Under the pieces are notes generated by a model, which saw only the letters and a list, made by a program, of their open reading frames with translations, had not been told where the DNA came from and made no database searches. Positions 8,192 to 18,631 of a stretch of DNA of 64,000 bases are shown here, one piece after another. The stretch covers positions 29,174-93,173 of the forward strand of contig NZ_ANNU01000003.1 of NCBI RefSeq assembly GCF_000346615.1. Direction: 5' to 3'. A program made the translations under genes and the position numbers. This stretch comes from Nafulsella turpanensis ZLM-10. Its GTDB lineage: Bacteria; Bacteroidota; Bacteroidia; Cytophagales; Cyclobacteriaceae. Each line of letters begins with the position of its first letter. Positions within the stretch are counted from its first letter, which is position 1.

Positions 8192-9745
8192 ATGAAACCG
8201 ATCTTCCACACTTTTCTCTTTATACTGCTGTTCCTATTAAGCGTCCCCTCCTTGGCTCAGTACAGGCCACAGGAGGAGCTGGGAGAATTATTTACCGACG
8301 TTCAGGAAGGAGCTGTTTTCACCGACTCCAAGACCTTTGTCGATGCCATCCCGCGTTATCCTGTAAAAGAAATTTTAAAGAAATACAGAGAAAGGCAGGA
8401 CGATAGCAATTTTGATTTGGCTGCTTTTGTAAATGAAAACTTTATTATTCCTTCCCAACCTTCGCTAAACGAAAGTGACACTTTTCCTCCAATTGTTGAG
8501 CACATTGAGGAGCTATGGGGCGAGCTGGTGAGAGTCGATACTCCTTCTGCAGGTTCCCTTATCGAATTGCCCCATCCGTATATTGTACCAGGTGGCCGCT
8601 TTAATGAAATGTATTACTGGGACAGCTATTTTACGATGCTGGGTCTCCAGGTATCCGGCAGAAACACCCTTATCCGACAGATGGTTGAGAACTTTGCCTG
8701 GCTTATTAAGGAATATGGTTTTATTCCTAATGGCACCCGTACCTATTACCTTTCCCGTTCCCAACCTCCCTTCTTTTCCCTGATGGTAGGCTTACTGGCA
8801 GAAGTGGAGGGTGACAGTGTTTATACGGAATTCCTCCCCCACCTACTACAGGAGTACCGCTTTTGGATGGAAGGCACCCATGAGCTCGGGCCGCAGCAAA
8901 AAGCCTTTAAAAGAGTGGTATTGTTAGAGAATGGCAGTGTTTTAAACCGCTACTGGGATAATAAAGATATTCCCCGGCCTGAAGCTTACAAGGAGGATGT
9001 TGCGACTGCCGAACTGGCAAATCAACAACCATCTCTCACCTATCGCAACCTGAGGGCAGCCGCTGAATCTGGCTGGGACTTTAGCTCGCGCTGGCTCGGA
9101 AATGGCCTTACCCTCTCCTCTATCCAGACAACAGATATTATACCCGTTGACCTCAACAGCCTGCTTTACCAGCTGGAGCTCACTATTGCCAAAGCTTATG
9201 CTCTGCAGGAAAATGATGAAAAAAGCAAGGAGTTTGTTGTCTATGCCGTCAATAGAAAAAATGCTTTACTGGAATACTGCTGGAGCCCCGAAGCTGATTT
9301 TTTTATGGACTATAATTTTACAAGCAGGCAGCCGACAGGGGTATATTCTCTGGCTGGAATGTACCCACTCTTTTTTGAGCTTGCGCAGGAGCAGCAGGCC
9401 ATGAAAGTAGCCGGGATAATTGAAGAGTACTTCCTGTACCCGGGAGGCTTACCCAGCACTTTAACACTTACCGGACAACAATGGGATGCTCCTAACGGCT
9501 GGGCTCCCCTACAATGGATTAGCTATGTAGGCCTCCTGAATTATGGGTATACTGATTTGGCCGAAACAATAAAGGAAAGATGGCTGGAAACAGTGGAGAA
9601 TGAATACCAGGAATCAGGAAAGCTGCTGGAAAAATACAATGTAATTTATCCTGAAGTAGCCGGTGGCGGCGGAGAGTATCCTACACAAGATGGTTTTGGC
9701 TGGACAAACGGCGTTTATCTCCAGATGGTAAAGGACCAGCCATAA
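8192..9745 (+). CDS. treA: Secreted alpha,alpha-trehalase, glycoside hydrolase family 37
   Basis: Hydrolyses trehalose to two glucose molecules, probably in the periplasm. The protein has 517 residues with an N-terminal signal peptide ending near SLAQ. Both GH37 signatures are present: PGGRFNEMYYWDSYF (about residue 135) and QWDAPNGWAPLQW near the C-terminal third, which carry the substrate-binding and catalytic residues. The C-terminus GGGGEYPTQDGFGWTNGV is also typical. The start at ATG 8192 is preferred over a TTG two codons upstream because the signal peptide then begins with MKP. It stands alone; no trehalose transporter or glucokinase is adjacent. It converges on the CheB/CheR kinase with a gap of about 50 bases. 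Confidence 0.93.
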   Translation: MKPIFHTFLFILLFLLSVPSLAQYRPQEELGELFTDVQEGAVFTDSKTFVDAIPRYPVKEILKKYRERQDDSNFDLAAFVNENFIIPSQPSLNESDTFPPIVEHIEELWGELVRVDTPSAGSLIELPHPYIVPGGRFNEMYYWDSYFTMLGLQVSGRNTLIRQMVENFAWLIKEYGFIPNGTRTYYLSRSQPPFFSLMVGLLAEVEGDSVYTEFLPHLLQEYRFWMEGTHELGPQQKAFKRVVLLENGSVLNRYWDNKDIPRPEAYKEDVATAELANQQPSLTYRNLRAAAESGWDFSSRWLGNGLTLSSIQTTDIIPVDLNSLLYQLELTIAKAYALQENDEKSKEFVVYAVNRKNALLEYCWSPEADFFMDYNFTSRQPTGVYSLAGMYPLFFELAQEQQAMKVAGIIEEYFLYPGGLPSTLTLTGQQWDAPNGWAPLQWISYVGLLNYGYTDLAETIKERWLETVENEYQESGKLLEKYNVIYPEVAGGGGEYPTQDGFGWTNGVYLQMVKDQP

Positions 9746-9797
9746 GGCTACCGTACAGCAAATTCAAACCTAGAAGCCAGTATTCCAGCAAGACCGG

Positions 9798-12700
9798 TTA
9801 AGCTGAAGCTGCTTTTTCAACCAGCAATCTTCCTTTTTGCTTCATGGGGAAGTAGACATAGAAAACGGTACCTTCTCCTTCTTTACTTTCTACCTCAATT
9901 CTTCCACCGTGGTTTTCGATAATCCTTTTCACCATGTATAAGCCTACCCCTGTGCCCTCCACCTGAGGATGGAAGCGCTTAAACATGGAGAAGAGCTTAC
10001 TCAGCTGCCGTTCATTCATACCCAGGCCATTATCAGAGAAGGTTAAAAGGGTGTAATTGCCTTTCAAAGAAGTACTGATGAGAATTTTGGTTTTCCGGTC
10101 CTTATTGCAGTACTTCAGGGCATTGCTGAGTAAGTTATAAATTATACTCCGCAGGTTATACCGGGTATAATAAACCTCCGGTACCTGAAAATCAGTTTTA
10201 ATACTCGCACCACATTCCTCTACCAGATCCAACACATCCTCTTTGGCATCTTCAAGTACCTCTTCAAAAGAAAGAAGTTCTACCTTACTCTCCAGGTCTT
10301 TCTGCACGCGGGCAATTTCCAGCAATGCACTAATAGTTCTTTTGAGCCTCGCGACAGAGTGCTCTATCATATCGATGGTTCTCTGCTCTTTTGGACTTAT
10401 TTTTTCCCTTAACTTCGGGCTGAGCAACTTCACTAAACCCTCCAGGTTGATTACAGGCGCTTTTAAGTCGTGGGAAGCGGTGTATACAAAGTTATCGAGG
10501 TCGTTATTTATCTTCCTCAGATTAGAATTGCTCTTCTCCAGCTCTTCCTGGGCTTTCCGCAAATTCGTTAAATCGACCATGGAGCCCAGCATTCTGAAGG
10601 GAACACCATACTCGTTAATCATAATATATCCCCGGTTATAAACAAAAGCATACGTACCATCTGACTTAAGAAAGCGATGTTCTGCGGCCCATTGTTTTTC
10701 TCCCATGTTTATGGCATTGTTGATACTCCGGATAATCTCCTCCTTCTCCATAGGATGCAACTGGCTAAACCAGGAGTCAATTCCGCCATTGGTTGAGCCT
10801 GGCTTATACCCGAACAAATTGTAATAGCCATCATTCCACCAAAGTTCATTATTTACAAGGTTCCAGTCCCACACAGCATCATTGGTAGCCCTCGATACCA
10901 GCCTAAGCCGCTCTTCACTTTCCAGTAGTTCTCTGGTCCGCTCTTCTACCCTTAGCTCCAGATTTGCATTTAGCCTGCGTAATTCTTCTTCGGCTTCTTT
11001 AATTTCATCGTAGGCTTCCACCAGCTCTTCTTCAGCGGCTTTTTTATCGCTGATATCCACTATAGTCAGGGCAACTCCACTCTCTATTGGAACGGCTATC
11101 AACTCTAACCATTTATCTCCCTGACCATTTTGGTACAGCTGCTCAAGATGCAGGGGTTGACCAGTTTCTGTTACTTTAACTATCTTCTTATAGAGCCCTT
11201 CTGTTTTAAAACCAGGTAACTCCTTTAAGAGCGATTTCCCCATCAGCTCTTTTCCTTCTTTTCCTAATATCTCCTTTGCAGCCCTATTGATGAGGCTCCA
11301 TTGGAGGTCCTGCACTTTTCCTTTCTCATCTCTCCGGACGTTAAAGGCCATAATTCCATTAAGAGAACTGTTAAGCACTCCTTCCAGCAGGTTATGAAGG
11401 CCTTTTACCTGCGATATATCCACAAAAGTGATGACGACCCCATCGGTGGTTTTATCGTGACGCAGGTAAGGAATTATTTTCATCAGGTATTGCTGCCCGT
11501 TTCTGGTTTCAATTTCCTTTAATACCGGCTCGGAAGTTTCAATTACTCTTTTTATTTCATCTGAGAACCCTTCCTCCTTTAAATTATACGAAAGGTGGCT
11601 GATGGGCCGGCCAATATCCGACTCAATAAGATTTACCTGGTGCATAGCGGCAGGTGTAAACTTCCGTACACGCATGTTTTTATCCAGGAAAATCTGCCCG
11701 ATGTCTGTACTGCGGAAGTAGTTGTTAAGGTCGTCGTTGAGTTCTTCCAGCTGGTTAATTTTTTGCTGGTGCTCTGCATTTACCGTATGCAGTTCTTCAT
11801 TCAGCGACTGCAGTTCTTCATTAGTACTTTGCAACTCTTCATTCGAAGAAATGAGTTCTTCATTGCTGGATTGCATTTCTTCATTAGAAGTTTCAAGCTC
11901 CTCAACAGCCGACTGGAGATCTTCCTTGGTTTGTTTAAGCTCGTTTTCGAGCTCAACTAATTTATGGAGGCTTACCTGTTGTGAAAACTGCCCTTCATCT
12001 TCAGTTTGAATTTCCTGTTTACCCACTACCTTAAAAAGGACCGCTAAAAACTTTTTCCGGTACTGGTTGGGCGCCAGGTAAGGCTTTACAATAATGGTAA
12101 TAAAGGAAATGCTTTCTTCATCTAACACCTCTATTCGCTGCGAAACCACTTTTTGGTTACTGCGGCTCGCCTTCCGTAAGGCAAGCATCAATGCCACTGA
12201 AAGGTCTTTCGGAACCAGCTTTAACAGGTTCATCTGCAGCCTTTTCTCTGGCATTTGAATAAAGCGTTTGTAATCTCCTACCGCCTGGATGATTTCATAT
12301 TCTTCATCCACAAACACCAGGGAGTATCCCATTTCTTCGACGAGCATCTCCTGGAAAACATCATTCATTTCGCTTTCCACGGAACGCCTCACCGGCCGAA
12401 CATCGATATTTTTAGAAACAGGCAGTTTCTCTTTATTGAAAGGTTCCCCTTCAAAGACAAAGTTTCTGCTTTTTTCCTCCACTTTAAAAATGTTCCACTT
12501 CTTGTTAATTACTTTCAAAGCATATTTTACCTCATCGCTGCTTTCGCTCGGACCTAAAAATAAATAGCCCCCGGTTTTTAGCGCAAAGTGAAAGGTAGAA
12601 AGGATACGCCGCTGGAGTTGCGGCTTCATGTAAATCAGCATATTTCGGCAGCTGACAAGATCCATTTTACTAAAAGGAGGATCTTTAATAACATTATGTT

Positions 12701-13948
12701 CCGCAAAGATGATCATGCGGCGGATATGCTGATGCACGGCATAGGAATCTCCTTCTTTTACAAAGAACCTTTCCAGCCGTTCAGGGGCAATATCATCCTC
12801 AACAGATGCCGGGTATATTCCTTTTGCCGCAAATTCTATCGCCTGGAGGTTCACATCGGTCGCAAATATTTTAACATTTACTTCCTTCTGAAGCTCCTCC
12901 ATTACCTCGCTGAAGATTATGGCCAGGCTGTATGCTTCCTCCCCTGTACTACAGGCGGCCGTCCAAACTTTAACAGGCTCTTCCGGAGATTTACTCCTGA
13001 GGATTTCAGGAATCACTTTTTTCTTCAGCAACTCATAAGCCTCCTGGTCGCGGAAAAACTTGGTTACACCAATTAAAAACTCCCTGGCAAGTAAATGAAC
13101 CTCATCCGGGTTGTTCTGAAGATAGTGAAGGTATTCCCGCGGGTTATCGATATTTAAAAAAGCAATTCTTTTGGTAAGGCGACGCCCCAGCGTCTGGTCC
13201 TTATAGGCCTCAAAATTATGCGCGGTATGCTCTTTTATAAAGGAGAGAATTTCCTGCATATAATCAAACTCACTCCCATCGTTCTCTTTCTTCAGGTAAT
13301 TTTTGGTCTGCGGGTTTCTTGAGTTTTTAAAAATTTCCTCCGACATTAACTCAGGAGGAAGAATGACATCAGTCAGGCCGGAACTAATCGCACTCTTGGG
13401 CATTCCATCGAATTTGGCCGTTACAGGATCCTGTGCAATTACCCAGCCCCCCTGGGCCTTAACTTCCTCAATTCCCCGGGTACCATCGGAGCCGGTGCCG
13501 GATAAGATTATGGCAATGGCCTTATCTTTTTTATCGATGGCCAGAGATTCAAAAAAATATCAATGGCATTATTAGGCGTGTGGTTAGATGGCTTATCTGT
13601 CAGGCGTAGCTTCCCGTGCCGAATGGTCATATTCTTTCCGCTGGGAATGAGGTAAACCCGGTCCGGCAAAATGGCCATCCCTTCTTCTGCTCTTTCAATT
13701 TTCATGGAAGTATGCTTGGCCAGCAACTCATCCATTAAACTTTTATAATTGGGTGACAGGTGCTGTATTACAACAAAAGAATAGCCATTACCATGTACAA
13801 TATTATCGAAGAGCTCATTAATGGCTTCCAGCCCTCCTGCTGAAGCCCCTATCCCAACAATAAAATGCTCTTTGGTTATATTTTTTCCAGCTAAGGATGA
13901 TGAGTATTTTTTCTCCTCCTGATGCCCTGGTTGAGAATGATCATGCAT
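9798..13948 (-). CDS. CheB-CheR-PAS-histidine kinase fusion, frame broken near codon 134
   Basis: A giant chemotaxis-type sensor kinase. With one base restored it would be about 1383 residues: CheB methylesterase (Ser in GIGASAGG at 36, His in VIQHLSP at 63, Asp in LSGTGSDGT), CheR methyltransferase ([22 protein letters not shown]), a long Glu/Ser/Asn coiled coil, about three PAS domains, a HisKA domain (ASHDLKAP) and a HATPase ([24 protein letters not shown]). No receiver domain. The frame breaks in a run of seven A (plus strand 13551-13557): the first piece reads 13508-13948 and the second continues from upstream of 13403, where the apparent Met is only internal. It follows the phytochrome gene by 55 bases on the same strand. 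Sequencing error, true mutation or programmed -1 slippage are all possible. Confidence 0.85.
13551..13557 (-). other. Homopolymer frameshift site in the CheB domain
   Basis: On the coding strand the tract reads AUU UUU UUG in the incoming frame. CheB homology continues in the -1 frame immediately afterwards (I-F then E-S-L-A-I-D). Seven U followed by G gives the heptamer U UUU UUG, which matches the X XXY YYZ form of a -1 slippery site. One missing base in the read would give the same picture. Confidence 0.8.
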
Positions 13949-14003
13949 ACAAAAACAATAGGTTTACCTGACTGTAAATATAAAAAATTAGCGCAATCCT
14001 TTT

Positions 14004-15554
14004 TTAATTCCCGCTCTGCCTAAGAATTTTTTCAAGTATGGCAGTCCTCAGATGCCGGGCGGTTTCAATCATTTCCGGCGACCACCCTTCAGAAGTTTCC
14101 CTTACCTCCTCCTTCCATAAACGGAAAGAATTGCGGGGGTGGTATTTCTGCCCGTCATCTTCATAATTAATGGCTTCATTTGGGTTACCACCCCAGTTTA
14201 CCGAACGCACTACCTCCGGCCGAAAACCCAGCAGATAATACTTTCCGGCCACAATCTGGATAGCAATTAGCCCGCTCGCAATATTTTTGGAGCTGGCGGT
14301 TTCCGCTAAATCACGTGGAAGCGAATCGGTATAAAATATTTTTTCCCTTCCATAACGCCCCAGCCAGCGTACAATGGTTTGCACAACTGACTTTTCCGGT
14401 ACTGTTCCGGCCGTTTCATAAGCGGTACGGGTTATTAAAACAGCTCCCTCTACGCCCAAAAGTTCCAGCAGCAGTGCTGGCCGGGCAAATAGCCCCTCCT
14501 CAATGGTGGAATGCACCAGAACCTGTTCTGTTAATTTTAGCTCTACCTGATGAAGGGCTGATTTATAATGGAGACTTTCCTCTTTTTTGCGTGCACTCAG
14601 CTGGGAGGAAATAATGCCGGAAATAATTTCGAAAACCGAACGAAGCTCATAGTTTATTTCCCTTGCCTGTCGGTGATGACAGGAAATTAACCCCCAAAGC
14701 TTCCCGCCTACCAGAATAGGGGTTGACATGGATGCTCCTACCTTCATATTATTCAGGTACTCCGTATGCACAAGAGGAACCGCCCGTAAAACACAGCTGG
14801 CAATATCTGTAAGTCGGTTGGTGAGGGGGTTAACAACCGGAAAAAGCTTAACAGCTTCGGCATTCACATCCGGAATAAGACGGTACGGAGTGGTAGCATA
14901 TAATTCCCGGGCTTGCTTTGGCACGTCAGAGGCAGGAAAATGAAGCCCCAGATAAGGATCCATCCCTTCTTCCAGGGCTTCACCTACCACCGATCCATTC
15001 CATCGTTCATCAAACTGGTAAATCATAACCCGGTCGAAGCCCGACAAGCGCTTTAACTCAGAAGCTGCAAGCTGTTCAATTTTGCGTTTTCCTACAGCCT
15101 CCTTTAGTTCTGCCACTACATAAGTAATTTCCTGGTAAATATTAATAAAGGACTCAGATTCCTTTGGGACAGTATGTTCCTCAAGCTCAAGAAGCAGGTA
15201 ATTATCTTTGTGGTGCACATTCGCAGAAAAATCTTTCTCCAGCTCCCCTTTCTTCCAGAGGAGCCTTAGCGGTATAGGATGCTGAAAGTCCTGTGATTTT
15301 AATTTACTGCGGAGCTTTTGAAGCTGCGCTTCCTTTATAAAATCACTAAGTTTTGAATTTACAAGTTCGCTCGCTGCAATGCCTAACCAGTTACTACTGT
15401 TTTCGCTTGCCTGCACAATGCGTAGCTCTTCTTTCTGCAACACCAGCAATACCCCCTGGGGTTGTACGAGGTTCAAAAAGTTAAGAGGAATACTTCCACA
15501 GAACTCAGAATCGAAATCTTTATGGGTTGGGGAAATGTTTGGGCTAGACTTCAC
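14004..15554 (-). CDS. Bacteriophytochrome photosensory module without output domain
   Basis: A red/far-red light sensor core of 516 residues: N-terminal PAS_2, GAF and PHY domains. The probable biliverdin-binding Cys is C19, just before the PAS domain, as in bacteriophytochromes. The GAF domain has the PASD motif (207-210; D210) and the chromophore-contact HH pair (293-294). The PHY domain has FRPE (444-447), WGGNP (454-458) and the tongue motif PRNSF (473-477). The protein ends within a helix after PHY; no histidine kinase, GGDEF or other effector follows. The next gene on the same strand, 55 bases on, is a large histidine kinase, a plausible partner. No heme oxygenase gene is seen nearby. 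Confidence 0.88.
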   Translation of the reverse strand: MKSSPNISPTHKDFDSEFCGSIPLNFLNLVQPQGVLLVLQKEELRIVQASENSSNWLGIAASELVNSKLSDFIKEAQLQKLRSKLKSQDFQHPIPLRLLWKKGELEKDFSANVHHKDNYLLLELEEHTVPKESESFINIYQEITYVVAELKEAVGKRKIEQLAASELKRLSGFDRVMIYQFDERWNGSVVGEALEEGMDPYLGLHFPASDVPKQARELYATTPYRLIPDVNAEAVKLFPVVNPLTNRLTDIASCVLRAVPLVHTEYLNNMKVGASMSTPILVGGKLWGLISCHHRQAREINYELRSVFEIISGIISSQLSARKKEESLHYKSALHQVELKLTEQVLVHSTIEEGLFARPALLLELLGVEGAVLITRTAYETAGTVPEKSVVQTIVRWLGRYGREKIFYTDSLPRDLAETASSKNIASGLIAIQIVAGKYYLLGFRPEVVRSVNWGGNPNEAINYEDDGQKYHPRNSFRLWKEEVRETSEGWSPEMIETARHLRTAILEKILRQSGN

Positions 15555-15886
15555 TAATTATCATTTTTTTCAGGTAGCAGCTGTTTTTGAGAAAGAGCCA
15601 AATTTAAAGGTAAGAACATTTTATAAGAAATAAACAAATGGAATTCTAAAAAAAGACCTTTCCGGCACATTCAATTCATCACGATTTTTAAAAAAATAAG
15701 TTCTGAAGAAGCGGAATATATTTTTCGGACTAAAAAAATTCTGCCGGAAGAATTCCATGGAATTATTCGGCAAAAAGAAAGCCCATTCGTTAACAGCTAT
15801 TTTGTGCACATAGGCTATCTTTACATACAACAGAATTTCCTCTTTTCTACCCAGCAATTTCCTTCAAACGGCCATTAAAGGACTTC
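15555..15886. other. Divergent intergenic region, phytochrome / RND transporter
   Basis: 332 bases, AT-rich, holding the promoters of two divergent genes. A minus-strand open frame at 15621-15857 has no family features and low-complexity Phe-rich composition. No exact TAnnTTTG box was found. The clear structural element is the inverted repeat at 15743-15771. Confidence 0.6.
15743..15771. repeat. Inverted repeat centred on a 14-bp palindrome
   Basis: The core AATTCCATGGAATT (15751-15764) is a perfect palindrome, and the flanks extend the symmetry to GCCG...CGGC with a few mismatches and one extra base. It could be an operator or an RNA hairpin between the phytochrome and transporter genes. 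Confidence 0.5.
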
Positions 15887-18196
15887 ATGTATAAAAAACA
15901 GGCAACCTTCTTACTCCTGCTGCTGAGCGTACTAACGCTGCTCTTTTTGTATGGTGGCTCCCGCCTACGCTTCGATTATAATTTCGAGAACTTTTTCCCC
16001 ACAGGCGATAAAGACCTGGAGTTTTTTCTTGAATACAGAAAGCTTTTCGAAAATGACAATGACTATCTGCTGATAGGCATCCGAAACGAAGAGGGTATAT
16101 TTGAGGAGGACTTCCTCCAGAAATTAGAAGTAGTAACTCAGCAAATCGATAGCCTCGGCCTAAGTGAGCAGGTGCTCTCCATCACTAACCTGGTGAACCC
16201 TGTGGCAGGTCCTTTTGGACTACTACAGCCCAAAGTGGTACAGGTAAATGCTCCGGAAAATTACCATCAGGATAGCCTGGAAATTTATGAGAATGAGCAG
16301 CTGGTAGGAACACTGGTGGCAGAAAATATTCCGGCGGTATCCATCCTGGTAAGGCACGAGCAAATGATTAGCAAAAAGGAGGCAGACCTGCTTATGCAGC
16401 AGATTAACCAAATTCTTGGACAGTATACTTTTGATGAAGTGCACCTTGCCGGAAAAGCAAAGGCACAGGCGGTATACATCCAAAAAATGCAACAGGAGAT
16501 GCTGATCTTCGTGTCGGCCTCCATGTTACTGGTGATCCTTTTCCTCGCCATCGCCTACCGATCCTTCTGGGGAGTGTGGGTTCCCCTGCTGGTGGTCTTA
16601 CTCACCGCCGTCTGGATTGCAGGCTTCATGGGCCTTACCGGCAAAATGCTGGATGTAATGATGGTACTCCTCCCGACCATTATGTTTGTGGTAGGCATGT
16701 CGGACGTGGTTCATATTCTTACCAAGTATATTGAGGAGCTGCGGAATGGAAAAAGCAAAGTCGCAGCACTGAGGGTTACCTTTCGCGAAGTAGGACTGGC
16801 TAACCTCCTCACCTCCCTTACTACGGCTGTTGGCTTTTTAACCCTGCTAACTGCCAGTATCCCTCCCATCAGAGACTTTGGACTCTATACAGCCATAGGC
16901 GTTTTTATGGCTTTTATCCTGGCTTTTACCCTGCTGCCTGCCATTTTGCTGCTGATGAAAAAGCCCAAAGTCGCAGACCGGGAGCGTAACCGCCTGCTAT
17001 GGACAAATATGCTGAGACGACTCTTTGGATGGGTACTAAACCACCGCGGCCTAATCGTTATTTTAGCAGCTTCTGTTATTTCTATTGCCATTTTCGGCAT
17101 CAGCCGGTTAGAGATTAACACCTTTTTACTCGAAGATGTGCGGGAAAATGACCCGCTCCGGCAGGACTTCTTCTTTTTCGATGAGCACTTTGGTGGCTCA
17201 AAGTCTATTGAAATGGCCATTCTGGTACAGGACAACAGCAAAGGGATTTACAATAAGGCCGTTCTGCAGGAAGTTGGAAAGATGGAAGAACACCTAAGGG
17301 AAGAGTTTGGGGTAAGAAATATTGTTTCTCCCTTAACCCTGGCAAAAAGTATTAACAAGGCCCTCAATGGAGGAATGCAGTCCTACTTCAGCCTCCCGGA
17401 GGAGGAAGCTGCTTTTAAACGCATCCAGAGAATGGCTGAAGCCATTCCCAAAGAACGACAGCCCATCCCTCTTTCGGCCGATAGTCTGGCTTTAGCCCAA
17501 AGCCAGCTTTCTTCCATGAAGGTAGGTGCAGTGGGGAGGATTAGCGGAAAGATGCCGGATATTGGTAGCCGCCTTACAAACCAGAAAGTTCTGAAAATGG
17601 AGCAGTTCATAGAGGAAAACATCAATCCTGAGCTGGTGCGATTTCGCTTAACCGGCACTTCTATGCTCATCGACAAAAATGCAAACTACCTGGTGAACAA
17701 TATGCTTCAGGGGCTAACAATTGCTTTTGTGGTAATTGCTGCCATTGCAGGCCTACTTTTCCGCTCTCTCCGCATGATTATCATTACCCTCATCCCCAAC
17801 ATTATTCCACTGCTGATGGTGGCAGGAATAATGGGCCTAAGCGGTATTTACCTTAAAATGTCTACCTCTATTATTTTCACCATTGCCTTTGGCATAGCAG
17901 TAGATGATACCATTCATTTTATCAGCAAGTTCAGGATAGAGCTTGGCAAAGGAAAGAGTGTATTGTATGCTTTAAAAAACACCTTCCTTTATACCGGTAA
18001 GGCTATTCTTATTACTACCATTATTCTGGCAGGTGGTTTTCTCACACTTATCCTTTCCAGCTTTGGCGGCACATTTTACACCGGTTTGCTGGTGAGCATG
18101 ACGCTGATTTTTGCAGTAGTTGCCGACCTCCTTCTCCTCCCTGTCCTGATTATCCTGTTCTTTCCCCGGACCAAGAAAGAAGTTAAAGCAGCGTAA
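15887..18196 (+). CDS. RND/MMPL family transporter with sterol-sensing-like domains
   Basis: A 769-residue integral membrane exporter of the RND superfamily, MMPL/hydrophobe branch, driven by the proton gradient. Layout: one N-terminal helix (about 6-22), a large periplasmic loop, a block of five to six helices (about 205-360), a second helix near 385-405, a second periplasmic loop, and a final block of five helices (about 605-760). The motif FGIAVDDTIHFISKFR in the last block and GMSDVVHILTKYIEE in the first are the paired SSD-type motifs. The ATG at 15887 is preceded by AAAGGA. No adaptor or outer-membrane partner is adjacent, as usual for this branch, which often moves lipids or hopanoids. 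The substrate is not predictable here. Confidence 0.87.
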   Translation: MYKKQATFLLLLLSVLTLLFLYGGSRLRFDYNFENFFPTGDKDLEFFLEYRKLFENDNDYLLIGIRNEEGIFEEDFLQKLEVVTQQIDSLGLSEQVLSITNLVNPVAGPFGLLQPKVVQVNAPENYHQDSLEIYENEQLVGTLVAENIPAVSILVRHEQMISKKEADLLMQQINQILGQYTFDEVHLAGKAKAQAVYIQKMQQEMLIFVSASMLLVILFLAIAYRSFWGVWVPLLVVLLTAVWIAGFMGLTGKMLDVMMVLLPTIMFVVGMSDVVHILTKYIEELRNGKSKVAALRVTFREVGLANLLTSLTTAVGFLTLLTASIPPIRDFGLYTAIGVFMAFILAFTLLPAILLLMKKPKVADRERNRLLWTNMLRRLFGWVLNHRGLIVILAASVISIAIFGISRLEINTFLLEDVRENDPLRQDFFFFDEHFGGSKSIEMAILVQDNSKGIYNKAVLQEVGKMEEHLREEFGVRNIVSPLTLAKSINKALNGGMQSYFSLPEEEAAFKRIQRMAEAIPKERQPIPLSADSLALAQSQLSSMKVGAVGRISGKMPDIGSRLTNQKVLKMEQFIEENINPELVRFRLTGTSMLIDKNANYLVNNMLQGLTIAFVVIAAIAGLLFRSLRMIIITLIPNIIPLLMVAGIMGLSGIYLKMSTSIIFTIAFGIAVDDTIHFISKFRIELGKGKSVLYALKNTFLYTGKAILITTIILAGGFLTLILSSFGGTFYTGLLVSMTLIFAVVADLLLLPVLIILFFPRTKKEVKAA

Positions 18197-18330
18197 AACC
18201 CTAAAGCACGTAACTATTCGGGTGCAAATTCAGTAAAATATGGAAAGAAAATAGCTTATCCCTGTTTATTGAATCTGCTGGATTTGCTGAATTTTTTAAA
18301 GATTGAAAGAAAAACTTTTTAAATATTTTT

Positions 18331-18483
18331 ATGTACACTCTAGCGATTATACTATTATTGGTTGTTCCCTTTATAATTTATCTGGTCATTTCTTCTAAAA
18401 AGAAGAAGAAAGACATAAAAGAACATGGAGAGCGCACTAATTACCATGAAGGAGAGGCGAAGGATACCCACCATACCCGCTGA
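18331..18483 (+). CDS. Small membrane protein (50 residues), unrecognised
   Basis: A short frame begins at ATG 18331 and ends at TGA 18483. The product has one N-terminal hydrophobic helix (about 3-21), then a Lys run and a hydrophilic tail ending in HHTR. I do not recognise the family. Support comes from a coherent helix-plus-basic-stop-transfer layout rather than homology. It lies 134 bases after the transporter gene on the same strand. Confidence 0.45.
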   Translation: MYTLAIILLLVVPFIIYLVISSKKKKKDIKEHGERTNYHEGEAKDTHHTR

Positions 18484-18571
18484 CTATTCCGGAATGATAA
18501 AATTTATATGAATGATTGTAAGGTTTTTTTAAACAAAAATTTCTTATAAAAAAATTTATTAGTAAAATTGT

Positions 18572-18601
18572 GGCGTAAAGGATAGTGAATCATTTTACGC
18601 C
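18572..18601 (+). promoter_or_regulatory. Stem-loop between two small membrane protein genes
   Basis: GGCGTAAA (18572-18579) and TTTACGCC (18594-18601) form a perfect 8-bp stem with a 14-base loop, followed by a C and then a T-rich tract. It may be a terminator for the 50-residue gene or a leader hairpin for the gene starting at 18632. Confidence 0.4.
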
Positions 18602-18631
18602 CGTTTTATTTTAAATCTCATATTGGGAGTT

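Noticed and set aside
15621..15857. Minus-strand open frame of 78 codons between the phytochrome and transporter genes
   Set aside because: Phe/Arg/Asn-rich with no domain, signal peptide or helix pattern, in an AT-rich divergent promoter region; it overlaps the palindrome and looks random.
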